Source: Candidatus Cloacimonadota bacterium (GTDB lineage: Bacteria; Cloacimonadota; Cloacimonadia; Cloacimonadales; Cloacimonadaceae). From it: a stretch of 8,476 bases of DNA. Both the position numbers and the translations under genes were made by a program. The notes below the pieces were generated by a model. The model had not been told where the DNA came from. It made no database searches and saw only the letters and a list, made by a program, of their open reading frames with translations. Within the stretch, counting starts at the first letter, position 1, and every line of letters begins with the position of its first letter. Below, in pieces: positions 1 to 5,750 of the stretch. The stretch lies in contig DAHVPA010000072.1 in NCBI GenBank assembly GCA_027318525.1, positions 1 through 8,476 of the forward strand. Reading direction: 5' to 3'.

Positions 1-2
1 AG

Positions 3-83
3 GAAGTCACCCACACCATCCGGCGCTCCACTGAAGCTTATCTCAGTCCCAGCCGCAAGATGATGTTCGACCCCATGCCATAA
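3..83 (+). CDS. C-terminal end of an unidentified protein (partial, 5' end outside window)
   Basis: Reading from base 3 gives 26 sense codons ending in TAA at 81-83. The peptide is plausible as a folded protein's tail: it has mixed charge, contains RRSTEAYLSPSRKMMFD and ends in DPMP. The other two forward frames meet stops earlier or give less protein-like composition. I do not recognise the family, and 26 residues are too few to assign a function. No hairpin followed by a T-run lies directly after the stop, so its transcript may run into the palindromic spacer. Confidence 0.5.
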   Translation, partial: EVTHTIRRSTEAYLSPSRKMMFDPMP

Positions 84-728
84 AGTCCTGCTAAGGTAAA
101 TTAATCCCGCAGGGATGACACATGGTAACCCGGCACATAAGTGCCGGGATAAAGACCTCCAACCGAATCCAGTCCCGCAGGGACGACATATATCCAATTT
201 TTACCCATAGGACGATTTACTGTGCCGTCCTGACGGACTCATACTATGGATGCTGCAACCACGGCACTGACGTGCCGGGCTACATAATAACGTCCTGACG
301 GACTTCTTTCAAAGAAGTTAATCTTACCATTCCTGACATTAGCTATATAGGCTGAAATACGTCACCTTCCAATTCTCCATGACTCTATTCATATATGGAC
401 AATCCATTCCATCCCTGTCATCTGATATTGAATAACCAAACATTCCACTATTCAGCATATCATAGATGCGTTATCTAAAACAAATCTTTGACAACGCTAT
501 TTCCTATCATTAATGACACAAATAATCCGCAGGCAATTCACAATATATCCGCAAGTAATTATCTGAACTTTAGAATACATTTGATATCCTGCAACTGTCC
601 TGTAATTATTCTGCAGATGACTTGCAGTAATTGGGGTTGGATTAAGTTGAGAGTGGTGCAGGATAGAGCATGATTCCGTCACAATGCAGGTTCGGTCTGC
701 TTTCCTTCACCCGGGCTTTATTCGGTGC
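84..728. other. Long non-coding spacer
   Basis: No convincing gene is seen in these 645 bases. Short ORFs of about 61 codons on both strands (488-673 and 497-682) overlap each other, lack a good ribosome binding site and have unprotein-like composition. The left part (104-318) is a cluster of short perfect palindromes, annotated separately. The right part (about 320-720) is visibly richer in A+T than the flanking genes and holds only a weak degenerate direct repeat. No tRNA, rRNA or transposase remnant was recognised. Confidence 0.7.
104..318. repeat. Mosaic of short palindromic boxes, several in two copies
   Basis: Seven small perfect palindromes occur in about 215 bases. Type A is ATCCC-GCA-GGGAT (104-116) and GTCCC-GCA-GGGAC (172-184), both followed by GACA. 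Type B is CCCGGCAC-ATAA-GTGCCGGG (129-148) and CGGCAC-TGAC-GTGCCG (262-277, followed by GG). Type C is CGTCCTGACGGACT, identical at 226-239 and 291-304, with core arms GTCC and GGAC. A last one, ACTTCTTT-C-AAAGAAGT (302-318), overlaps the second C box. None is followed by a T-run on either strand, so they do not look like intrinsic terminators. They resemble dispersed extragenic palindromic repeats; the family was not identified. Confidence 0.7.
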
Positions 729-766
729 AAAAAGAACAGTCACCGGGAGCTGAATCCGGTGACTGT
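729..766 (-). terminator. Intrinsic terminator of the 794-1636 gene
   Basis: A perfect 11-bp stem, ACAGTCACCGG (736-746) with CCGGTGACTGT (756-766), encloses a 9-base loop. Read on the minus strand, the stem is followed by TCTTTTT (735-729). It lies 28 bases past the minus-strand stop codon. The plus strand lacks a T-run after the stem, so it should act only leftward. Confidence 0.85.
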
Positions 767-793
767 CTGTGAAAATGTCAGAAGATGTTTGGA

Positions 794-1636
794 TTATGGC
801 ACTATCATCAATCCGCGGGCATCCATGCGTCCGGGGGAATTGTCATAAATCTCGCAGACGTAATAGATAACGGCGATGAAGTCCTTGTCAAACTTGCCGT
901 GGAAATAGCTATGGATGAGGTTGATATAATCCACCACCTGCTTTTCGTAGTCTGAGAGGTTGGGGTCTTTGGGGTCGAGCAGACGGGCGATGGTTTTCAG
1001 CTTATAGCTGGGGATATCCAGAAAAACGATGGTGGAGACTGGATTGAGCATCTGGTTGGTATAGCTTTGGGTGAGGAATTTGGGCTCGGCATAAAGCTCC
1101 AGGGAGACCTGGCGGTCCATATCAAAGAGGTTTTCCGCATCCTTATACATACCTTCCAGAATGTCCAGCTTGGCAGTCATGGGACTGTCCTGCGTGCGTT
1201 TCAGCATGGCAATTATGGAATCAATCTTCGTCGCTTTGGGTAAAAATCCCATTCCTTTGACGGCGTTGTTGAGCATGAACTGACTTTTCTGTCCCGCCCA
1301 GCCATAGGTGGCAACCATGCCGTTATGCGGTCCTGCCAGTTCGGGACCCTGCTCGCTTTCGCCTTTCATCAGCTTGCGGATGGTGTCCAGGTAGCCGAGG
1401 CGGCGTTCGATATTCCAGTCCATAAAGGCTTTGGGGAAACGGACGAGGGGATAATTGTGCCATTTTTTATCAACGAAAGCACGCACGGAACGGGCATCAC
1501 TCTGGGCGGTAAGCGCAGTTTCCTGCTGGCAGTAACCGTCTTTGAAGAATTGTTCAGCAGTCTGAGGCAATTTAACTCCTTTGGCGGACAAAATCCCGCC
1601 TGATATGATGAGCAGACAGATTATAAAATAACGCAT
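794..1636 (-). CDS. Exported protein of unknown function, 280 residues
   Basis: I do not recognise this family. The N-terminus (MRYFIICLLIISGGILSAKG) is a short signal peptide: one Arg, a hydrophobic core at residues 4-17 and probable cleavage after LSA near residue 18, so the product should be periplasmic or surface-located. There is no lipobox Cys. The mature part looks mostly helical and rich in Lys, Asp and Tyr. A Gly/Trp segment (about 101-116, AGPHNGMVATYGWAGQ) may be functionally important. The C-terminal half (about 205-262) contains regularly spaced hydrophobics and no obvious catalytic motif. Two cysteines (36 and 261) could form a disulfide. The start is supported by AGAGGAG (plus positions 1643-1649), 6 bases before the ATG. 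It is a single-gene unit with its own terminator, divergent from the MORN gene. Confidence 0.85.
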   Translation of the reverse strand: MRYFIICLLIISGGILSAKGVKLPQTAEQFFKDGYCQQETALTAQSDARSVRAFVDKKWHNYPLVRFPKAFMDWNIERRLGYLDTIRKLMKGESEQGPELAGPHNGMVATYGWAGQKSQFMLNNAVKGMGFLPKATKIDSIIAMLKRTQDSPMTAKLDILEGMYKDAENLFDMDRQVSLELYAEPKFLTQSYTNQMLNPVSTIVFLDIPSYKLKTIARLLDPKDPNLSDYEKQVVDYINLIHSYFHGKFDKDFIAVIYYVCEIYDNSPGRMDARGLMIVP

Positions 1637-1661
1637 GCAAAGCTCCTCTCAGTTTTTTAAC

Positions 1662-1689
1662 AGGTTACTCCGGTGGCTGGATTTGTCAA
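1662..1689 (-). promoter_or_regulatory. Candidate promoter for the 794-1636 gene
   Basis: On the minus strand there is a perfect TTGACA -35 box (plus 1684-1689). It is followed after 16 bases by TAACCT (1667-1662), a weak -10 matching three of six consensus positions. A start near 1655 would give a leader of about 20 bases carrying the ribosome binding site. The -35 is convincing and the -10 is not, so this is tentative. Confidence 0.35.
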
Positions 1690-1755
1690 ATGTTTTTCCT
1701 GATATTTCCCTACTTCCTCCTTGCTACAATTAAGCCAAATACAGACAACAATCTG

Positions 1756-1780
1756 CGGACTATGCAGGGACTTTAGTCCG
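1756..1780. repeat. Short palindrome CGGACTA / TAGTCCG
   Basis: The arms CGGACTA (1756-1762) and TAGTCCG (1774-1780) are perfectly complementary around an 11-base centre. A competing inner palindrome, GGACT-TT-AGTCC, ends at 1779. There is no T-run on either side. The GGACT/AGTCC core resembles the style of the palindromic boxes at 104-318, so it may be another member of that repeat set. Confidence 0.45.
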
Positions 1781-1878
1781 TATATCTTCCGTTAATCGTC
1801 TCTGTTGAGTCCATTAAATCTAACAAGGAGGAAACAGGATACCGGCAGGGGAAAACAGATTATATTGTAATAAAAGTA

Positions 1879-1908
1879 TTGACTGTGAGTTTGATGCCAA
1901 ATTATAGG
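1879..1908 (+). promoter_or_regulatory. Candidate promoter of the MORN-panB pair
   Basis: TTGACT (1879-1884, five of six consensus) is followed after 18 bases by TATAGG (1903-1908, four of six). Transcription would start near 1914-1916, giving a leader of about 28 bases before the ATG at 1943. The -10 lies between the two arms of a perfect inverted repeat, which fits a regulated promoter. Confidence 0.45.
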
Positions 1909-1918
1909 TAACTCACAG
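1883..1918. promoter_or_regulatory. 9-bp inverted repeat around the -10 box, possible operator
   Basis: CTGTGAGTT (1883-1891) and AACTCACAG (1910-1918) are perfect inverted copies separated by 18 bases. The left arm begins at the end of the -35 box and the right arm covers the expected start point. This placement suits a dimeric repressor site. If transcribed from upstream, it could instead fold as a hairpin. The protein that would bind is unknown. Confidence 0.4.
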
Positions 1919-1942
1919 GTCTTAAACTGATAAGGACGCAAA

Positions 1943-2440
1943 ATGAAAAAACAAATAGCACTGCTTATGCTCATGCTGCTGGCAGGCGGGCTGGCTTTTT
2001 TACAGGCTCAGCCCATAGATGAAGACCAGCAGATGATGCGGCAATATAAACTCCCGGAACAGGCAGTTCCTGAAGCTGACCTGATAGTCAGAGACAGCCT
2101 TGCCACCTATGAAGGGCTGGTCTATACCGGCACCGTCTATACCCGTTATGCCAATGGACAACTGCAAACCGCAGTCCAGTATGTAAACGGTCTTAAGCAC
2201 GGGCAAATGCTGGTCTGGTATCCGGACGGCAAAGCGCAATTGATTTCCAATTACCGCAAGGGACATCTGAACGGACGTTTCAAAGGCTGGTATCAGTTTG
2301 GCGGAGTTATTTATGACCTGGTCATGAAGGATAATGCCTATGCAGGCGACCAGATGTATGACGACGACAGCACCCGGGAAACCACCTCCGGCTCTGACGA
2401 CGAACCCACAGCCGACGGGATTGACAAGAGTAATGATTAG
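1943..2440 (+). CDS. Exported MORN-repeat protein, 165 residues
   Basis: The N-terminus has a typical signal peptide: MKKQ, a Leu/Met-rich core at residues 5-20 and probable cleavage after LQA at about 22, so the product is periplasmic or surface-exposed. Residues about 62-131 form three MORN-type (variant 2) repeats, seen as YxxGxxxxYxxG spacing: YANGQLQTAVQYVNGLKHG, WYPDGKAQLISNYRKGHLNG and a degenerate third one around 109-131. Such repeats form an extended beta-hairpin stack; in bacteria they occur in exported proteins of mostly unknown role. The C-terminal tail (138-165) is strongly acidic, Ser/Thr-rich and probably disordered. AAGGA (1932-1936) lies 6 bases before the ATG. The stop codon overlaps the start of panB, so the two are likely cotranscribed and translationally coupled. 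Function unknown. Confidence 0.85.
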   Translation: MKKQIALLMLMLLAGGLAFLQAQPIDEDQQMMRQYKLPEQAVPEADLIVRDSLATYEGLVYTGTVYTRYANGQLQTAVQYVNGLKHGQMLVWYPDGKAQLISNYRKGHLNGRFKGWYQFGGVIYDLVMKDNAYAGDQMYDDDSTRETTSGSDDEPTADGIDKSND

Positions 2441-3260
2441 CAACAGCATCATCAATACCCATTCCATCAATTCCTTTAGCACCATGAAGGAAAAGGGTCA
2501 GAAAATTGTCATGGTTACAGCTTATGACTATGCGATGGCACGCACAGCCCGGGAAGGTGATGTGGATATCATCCTGGTTGGTGACAGTCTGGGCATGGTC
2601 GTTTTGGGTTATGAAAACACGCTGCAGGTCACGATGGATGACATGGTCTATCACACTCAAGCGGTCAGGCGCGGTGCCAATGCCAACTTCATCATTGCCG
2701 ATATGCCCTATATGAGCTACCATGTTTCTCTGCAGGAAAGTAAACTGAATGCAGCCCGACTGATAACTTCAGCTGGTGCCAATGCTGTAAAACTGGAAGG
2801 CGGCAATCCCGCCCGATTGGATACCATCAAAGCCATTCTGGATTGCGAAATCCCCGTTTGCGCGCATATCGGGCTCACTCCCCAGTCCATCAACAAATTC
2901 GGCGGCTATAAAGTGCAGGGCAAAACTCAGGCAGAATATGACCGTCTGCTGGAAGAAGCCGTGAAACTAGAACAGGCTGGAGCCTTCATGCTTGTGCTGG
3001 AAGGCATTCCGGAAGCTTTGGGCAAAGCCATTACTGCCGCACTCAGCATTCCCACCATCGGGATTGGCGCAGGTCGTTTTTGTGACGGACAGGTGCTGGT
3101 GTTTCACGATATGCTGGGCTGGAGCGAGATTCTCCCCAAGTTTGTCAAATCCTATGCCGAAACGGGAAAAGTAATGACTGCAGCGCTTTCTGCCTATGCC
3201 AAAGACGTCAGAGAGGGAACTTTCCCTGCCAGGGAGCAAGTATATTATCCTATTGACTGA
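2433..3260 (+). CDS. panB: 3-methyl-2-oxobutanoate hydroxymethyltransferase (ketopantoate hydroxymethyltransferase)
   Basis: PanB transfers a hydroxymethyl group from 5,10-methylenetetrahydrofolate to 2-oxoisovalerate, the first committed step of cytosolic pantothenate and CoA synthesis. With the start at 2433 the protein has 275 residues, close to the usual 260-275. Family motifs appear in order: TAYDYAMA (29-36), VGDSLG (49-54, Mg-binding Asp51), YHTQAVRRG (73-81), ADMP (89-92, Mg-binding Asp90), VKLEGG (119-124, Glu122), AHIGLTPQS (144-152), GGYKVQG (157-163), VLEGIP (188-193, likely catalytic Glu190) and IGIGAG (209-214). The expected active-site residues are all present. An upstream in-frame ATG at 2334 was rejected because it adds a non-homologous tail inside the MORN gene. 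The chosen ATG overlaps that gene's stop by 8 bases and has only a weak AAGAG two bases away, so reinitiation is likely. Tandem stops (TGA TAA) end it. No panC or panD is adjacent. Confidence 0.96.
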   Translation: MISNSIINTHSINSFSTMKEKGQKIVMVTAYDYAMARTAREGDVDIILVGDSLGMVVLGYENTLQVTMDDMVYHTQAVRRGANANFIIADMPYMSYHVSLQESKLNAARLITSAGANAVKLEGGNPARLDTIKAILDCEIPVCAHIGLTPQSINKFGGYKVQGKTQAEYDRLLEEAVKLEQAGAFMLVLEGIPEALGKAITAALSIPTIGIGAGRFCDGQVLVFHDMLGWSEILPKFVKSYAETGKVMTAALSAYAKDVREGTFPAREQVYYPID

Positions 3261-3365
3261 TAACTCCTGATTTTCTATCTGTCATTTCCTGCCGTTGTGG
3301 TGCAGTTCACGTCCAGACGGCAGTCCGGAAACTAAAAATATTATCTCATAAAGGCGGAAACAAGC
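3261..3365. promoter_or_regulatory. Gap between panB and the two-gene module, possible promoter region
   Basis: The 105 bases contain a 7-bp inverted repeat, CTGCCGT (3289-3295) with ACGGCAG (3317-3323), around a 21-base loop. No T-run follows, so it is a poor terminator. TATTAT (3339-3344) is a five-of-six -10 match, but no good -35 sits 16-18 bases upstream. The module may have its own promoter here or be read through from panB. Confidence 0.3.
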
Positions 3366-3995
3366 ATGCAGAACATCGAGCCCTATTCAGAGTCCATGAC
3401 CCCGCAGGAAGCGTTTGACGCTGTCCGTAATCTCAAAGCCAAGCTGGAAGAGAACTTCATCCAGTTGGGACAGCTCTTCTCCATGATTAAAAGGCGCAAG
3501 CTCTATGCCAAGAAAGGCTACCAGAACTTCAAGGATTTTGTGGAAACGGAATTTCAGATCAACAGCACCCTGGCTGGCAAGCTCTGTTCTGTTTACGAGC
3601 TTTATGTGGACGACCTTAATCTGGATGATAAATCCCTCAAGGAGATTGGCTTTGACCGCCTTAACATGGTAAAACCCTATGTGGCGAAATCCGCTCCGCA
3701 GGATACCGATAACTGGCTGGAAATGGCAGAAAACATGCCGATTGGCGAACTCAAAGACCATATCAAACAACTCAAAGAAAAGGAAAAAGAAACAACCAAG
3801 GGGCTGAAGGATGTCTTGATAGACCAATATCTGCAGCGTATGCTGGAGGTTTTCAACTGCTCCCGCAAGGAGCTGGATTACAAGCTGGCGCTTTATTTCC
3901 AGGATGTTGACCTGGATGAGGTCAAAAAGACCATTCGGGAACGGCAGCGCGATTTTGAGCTGGAACTGGGCGAAACCAAGGAGGACAAGCAATGA
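3366..3995 (+). CDS. Helical, possibly HTH DNA-binding protein coupled to the REC-PglZ regulator
   Basis: This is a cytosolic 209-residue protein with no signal peptide and a very high content of Lys, Glu, Asp and Leu. Residues 12-45 form an amphipathic helical segment. Residues about 48-106 (KKGYQNFKDFVETEFQINST, then LAGKLCSVYELY, then LKEIGFDRLNMVKPYV) resemble the pattern 'G-Y-x-x-F-x-x-Y/F-V-E-x-E ... S-x-x-x-A-x-x-L' of helix-turn-helix segments in ParB-like and phage/plasmid proteins. Residues 127-146 are a charged, coiled-coil-like linker, and 147-209 is a second helical domain. The HTH call is by eye and unproven. AAGGCGG (3351-3357) precedes the ATG by 8 bases. The stop codon shares ATGA with the start of the response regulator, which points to coupled synthesis and probably a shared task. 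It could be the DNA-binding output or an adaptor of that regulator. Confidence 0.85.
   Translation: MQNIEPYSESMTPQEAFDAVRNLKAKLEENFIQLGQLFSMIKRRKLYAKKGYQNFKDFVETEFQINSTLAGKLCSVYELYVDDLNLDDKSLKEIGFDRLNMVKPYVAKSAPQDTDNWLEMAENMPIGELKDHIKQLKEKEKETTKGLKDVLIDQYLQRMLEVFNCSRKELDYKLALYFQDVDLDEVKKTIRERQRDFELELGETKEDKQ
3978..3984 (+). promoter_or_regulatory. Strong ribosome binding site for the REC-PglZ gene
   Basis: AAGGAGG lies inside the 3' end of the preceding gene, 7 bases before the ATG at 3992. It fixes this start over the internal ATG three codons later and suggests the regulator is translated efficiently as well as coupled to its neighbour. Confidence 0.7.
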
Positions 3996-5554
3996 AGCAA
4001 ATGCGCATTCTATGGGTGGATGACGAGATAGAACTGCTCAAACCCTTTATCCTCTTCCTGGAGGAAAGGGATTATGAAGTCACCGCCTGCAACAACGGCA
4101 ACGACGCCATCGAACTGGTGGTGGACAATAAATATGACCTGGTAATCCTGGATGAGATGATGCCGGGGTTGGACGGACTTACCACCCTGACTGAAATTAA
4201 ACGCATCAATTCTTCCCTGCCCATCATCATGGTCACCAAGAATGAAGAGGAAGGACTGATGGACAAAGCCATCGCCTCCCAAATCTCCGACTACCTGATC
4301 AAGCCCATCAATCCCAACCAGATCATCATGGCTATCAAGAAGATTTTCCAGGCAGACGCCATCCGTGCCAACCGGATTGGCGAGCAATACAGCAAGTTTG
4401 TCGCTGAGCTTAATCAACGCCTGTTTGCCTCTCCCGACTGGAACGAATGGGCAAAAATCTACAGGGATTTGAGCTATTGGGAACTGCAGATTGACCAGGT
4501 CAACGATGAAGGGCTGCAACAGATGCACTTTTTGCAGAAGCGCGACTGCAACACCGAATTCACCTCTTATGTGGAGAATAATTACAAACATTGGCTGCTC
4601 ACCGATGAACGCCCCAACCTCTCTTTTGACGTGATTTCGCAGTATGTGGCACCCCACTTTGAATCCCAGGTGCCCGTCTATCTCATCATCATAGACTGCA
4701 TGCGGCTGGACCAGTATATTGCCATACAGCCCTATATCCAGGAGCTGTTTGACGAAGAGCTTGACACCTATTACAGCATTCTGCCGACTGCCACGCCGTT
4801 TTCGCGCAATTCCGTCTTCAGCGGCATGCTCCCGATAGATATTGCCAAACGTTTTCCCGATTACTGGGTGACCTCCTCTGAAATGGACAACAGCCGCAAC
4901 CGCAATGAACACCAACTGCTGGATGAACATATCCATGAGCTGGGATATGACCTCGACGTCGCCTCCAAATATGTCAAAATCTTCAATATGGAGGAAGGCA
5001 ACTTCGTCCTGCGCAAAATCGACACCTGGAAACAGGATAAGCTGGTGGTGCTCGTCTATAACTTCCTCGACCTGCTGGCGCATCACCGTTCCCGCGACCA
5101 AATCCTGCAGGAGACCATTCCCCACGAGGAAGGTCTGCGCGCCTTCACCAAACACTGGTTCCTGCATTCCTCCCTCTATGAAGCGCTGAAGCTGATTGCC
5201 AAGCAGGATGCCGTCGTGTTCATCACCACCGACCATGGCTCCATCAAGGTCAACAGAGCCACTCAGGTGGTGGGCGACAGGGATGCTTCCATCACGGTCC
5301 GTTACAAAGAAGGGAAAAACCTTTCCGCCAACGACCGCCACGCCATCTTTGTCAAAAAACCCTCGGAATACGGACTGCCCACCAAGAGCATCGTGGATAA
5401 CTTTATCTTTGCCAAGGACGACTATTATTTCGTCTATCCCAATTCCTACCATCAATATCAGAGGCAATACAACGGCACCTTCCAGCACGGGGGAGTTTCC
5501 ATGGAAGAAATGATTCTGCCGGTCTCCACCTGCCGCAGTAAAAAGCCAAGATAA
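3992..5554 (+). CDS. PorX-like response regulator: receiver domain fused to a PglZ (alkaline phosphatase-fold) domain
   Basis: The protein has 520 residues, the usual PorX size. Residues 4-120 are a CheY-like receiver: acidic pair Asp10/Asp11, phosphoacceptor Asp54 in VILDEMMPGLDG, Thr82 and Lys104 in IKP. After a helical linker (about 121-225), residues 226-515 form a PglZ domain with metal-site motifs in order: IIIDCMRLD (Asp235), LPTATPFSRN (Thr266 or Thr268 as likely nucleophile), YNFLDLLAHH (Asp360, His364), TTDHGS (Asp414, His415) and FQHGGVSMEE (His499). In Bacteroidota, PorX acts with the kinase PorY and sigma factor SigP to control type IX secretion, and its PglZ domain is a zinc phosphodiesterase acting on oligonucleotides. 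No DNA-binding domain is present. The start is set by AAGGAGG 7 bases upstream, and a terminator follows. Orthology to true PorX is likely but unproven, so no symbol is given. Confidence 0.93.
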   Translation: MKQMRILWVDDEIELLKPFILFLEERDYEVTACNNGNDAIELVVDNKYDLVILDEMMPGLDGLTTLTEIKRINSSLPIIMVTKNEEEGLMDKAIASQISDYLIKPINPNQIIMAIKKIFQADAIRANRIGEQYSKFVAELNQRLFASPDWNEWAKIYRDLSYWELQIDQVNDEGLQQMHFLQKRDCNTEFTSYVENNYKHWLLTDERPNLSFDVISQYVAPHFESQVPVYLIIIDCMRLDQYIAIQPYIQELFDEELDTYYSILPTATPFSRNSVFSGMLPIDIAKRFPDYWVTSSEMDNSRNRNEHQLLDEHIHELGYDLDVASKYVKIFNMEEGNFVLRKIDTWKQDKLVVLVYNFLDLLAHHRSRDQILQETIPHEEGLRAFTKHWFLHSSLYEALKLIAKQDAVVFITTDHGSIKVNRATQVVGDRDASITVRYKEGKNLSANDRHAIFVKKPSEYGLPTKSIVDNFIFAKDDYYFVYPNSYHQYQRQYNGTFQHGGVSMEEMILPVSTCRSKKPR

Positions 5555-5576
5555 CCTAAAGTCAATTCATCAGATA

Positions 5577-5615
5577 ATTGCGGGTGAAAATTTAAGTTCA
5601 CCCGCAATATTTTTC
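5577..5615 (+). terminator. Strong intrinsic terminator after the REC-PglZ gene
   Basis: A perfect 12-bp stem, ATTGCGGGTGAA (5577-5588) with TTCACCCGCAAT (5597-5608), encloses an 8-base loop and is followed by ATATTTTTC (5609-5617 region, T-run 5610-5614). It begins 22 bases after the stop codon. This separates the two-gene module from the large exported-protein gene. Confidence 0.92.
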
Positions 5616-5647
5616 TTGACACAGGCACAAATATTGCAAGTTATATT
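5616..5647 (+). promoter_or_regulatory. Candidate distal promoter of the large exported protein
   Basis: A perfect TTGACA (5616-5621) follows the terminator directly. TATATT (5642-5647), a good -10 match, lies 20 bases further on; TTATAT one base earlier gives a spacing of 19. Both spacings are longer than ideal. Use of this promoter would give a leader of about 150 bases that includes the tandem 11-mer and the hairpin. Confidence 0.4.
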
Positions 5648-5672
5648 TTCTCGTGATTCTTGCCCGATGCGG

Positions 5673-5716
5673 GGGGTCAACGAGGGGTCATCGAGGGCTT
5701 TCCCCACGATAACCCC
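5673..5716 (+). repeat. Tandem 11-mer running into an imperfect G/C-rich hairpin
   Basis: GGGGTCAACGA (5673-5683) is followed directly by GGGGTCATCGA (5684-5694), one base different, and then GGG. The second copy can pair with CCCCACGATAACCCC (5702-5716): 12 pairs, two mismatches, one bulged C and a CTTT loop (5698-5701). It lies in the leader of the large exported protein. No T-run follows, so it is not a terminator. Its role is unknown; it could be an RNA structure, a protein-binding site or a dispersed repeat. Confidence 0.6.
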
Positions 5717-5750
5717 ACGCAACAAGCAGGAAGAAGGAGAGAGAAAGATT

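Larger units (their letters stand above)
1637..1942. other. Divergent intergenic region
   Basis: This 306-base spacer separates the leftward exported-protein gene from the rightward MORN-panB pair and so must hold both promoters. It contains a palindrome with 7-bp arms (1756-1780), a candidate rightward promoter (1879-1908) and a 9-bp inverted repeat (1883-1918). No convincing small gene was seen. A 60-codon minus-strand ORF (1792-1974) runs into the MORN gene and has no ribosome binding site support. Confidence 0.6.

Noticed and set aside
104..318. CRISPR array
   Set aside because: The repeats are short palindromes of several kinds at irregular spacing, not one direct repeat with uniform spacers, and no cas gene is near.
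488..682. Two overlapping 61-codon ORFs on opposite strands in the spacer
   Set aside because: Neither has a convincing ribosome binding site, conserved motif or coding-like composition, and they exclude each other.
2334..2432. Longer panB with 33 extra N-terminal residues
   Set aside because: The extension is Pro/Thr-rich, unlike any PanB N-terminus, and lies within the coding sequence of the MORN protein. The start at 2433 gives the normal family length.
2000..2485. 161-codon minus-strand ORF over the MORN gene
   Set aside because: The plus-strand gene has a signal peptide, MORN repeats and a ribosome binding site. The minus ORF has none of these and overlaps panB as well.
3289..3323. Inverted repeat CTGCCGT/ACGGCAG as a terminator for panB
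   Set aside because: The loop is 21 bases and no T-run follows on either strand. It may be incidental.
3387..3992. 201-codon open frame antisense to the helical partner gene
   Set aside because: Same codon-aligned antisense effect. The sense gene has a good ribosome binding site and is coupled to its neighbour.
4010..5488. 492-codon open frame antisense to the REC-PglZ gene
   Set aside because: Its codons align exactly with the sense codons, so it stays open simply because the sense gene avoids TTA, CTA and TCA. The sense protein has clear family motifs and the antisense one has none.
3992..5554. BREX or Pgl phage-defence PglZ gene
   Set aside because: The domain is fused to a receiver domain with an intact phosphorylation site, as in PorX, and no other BREX or Pgl gene lies in the window.
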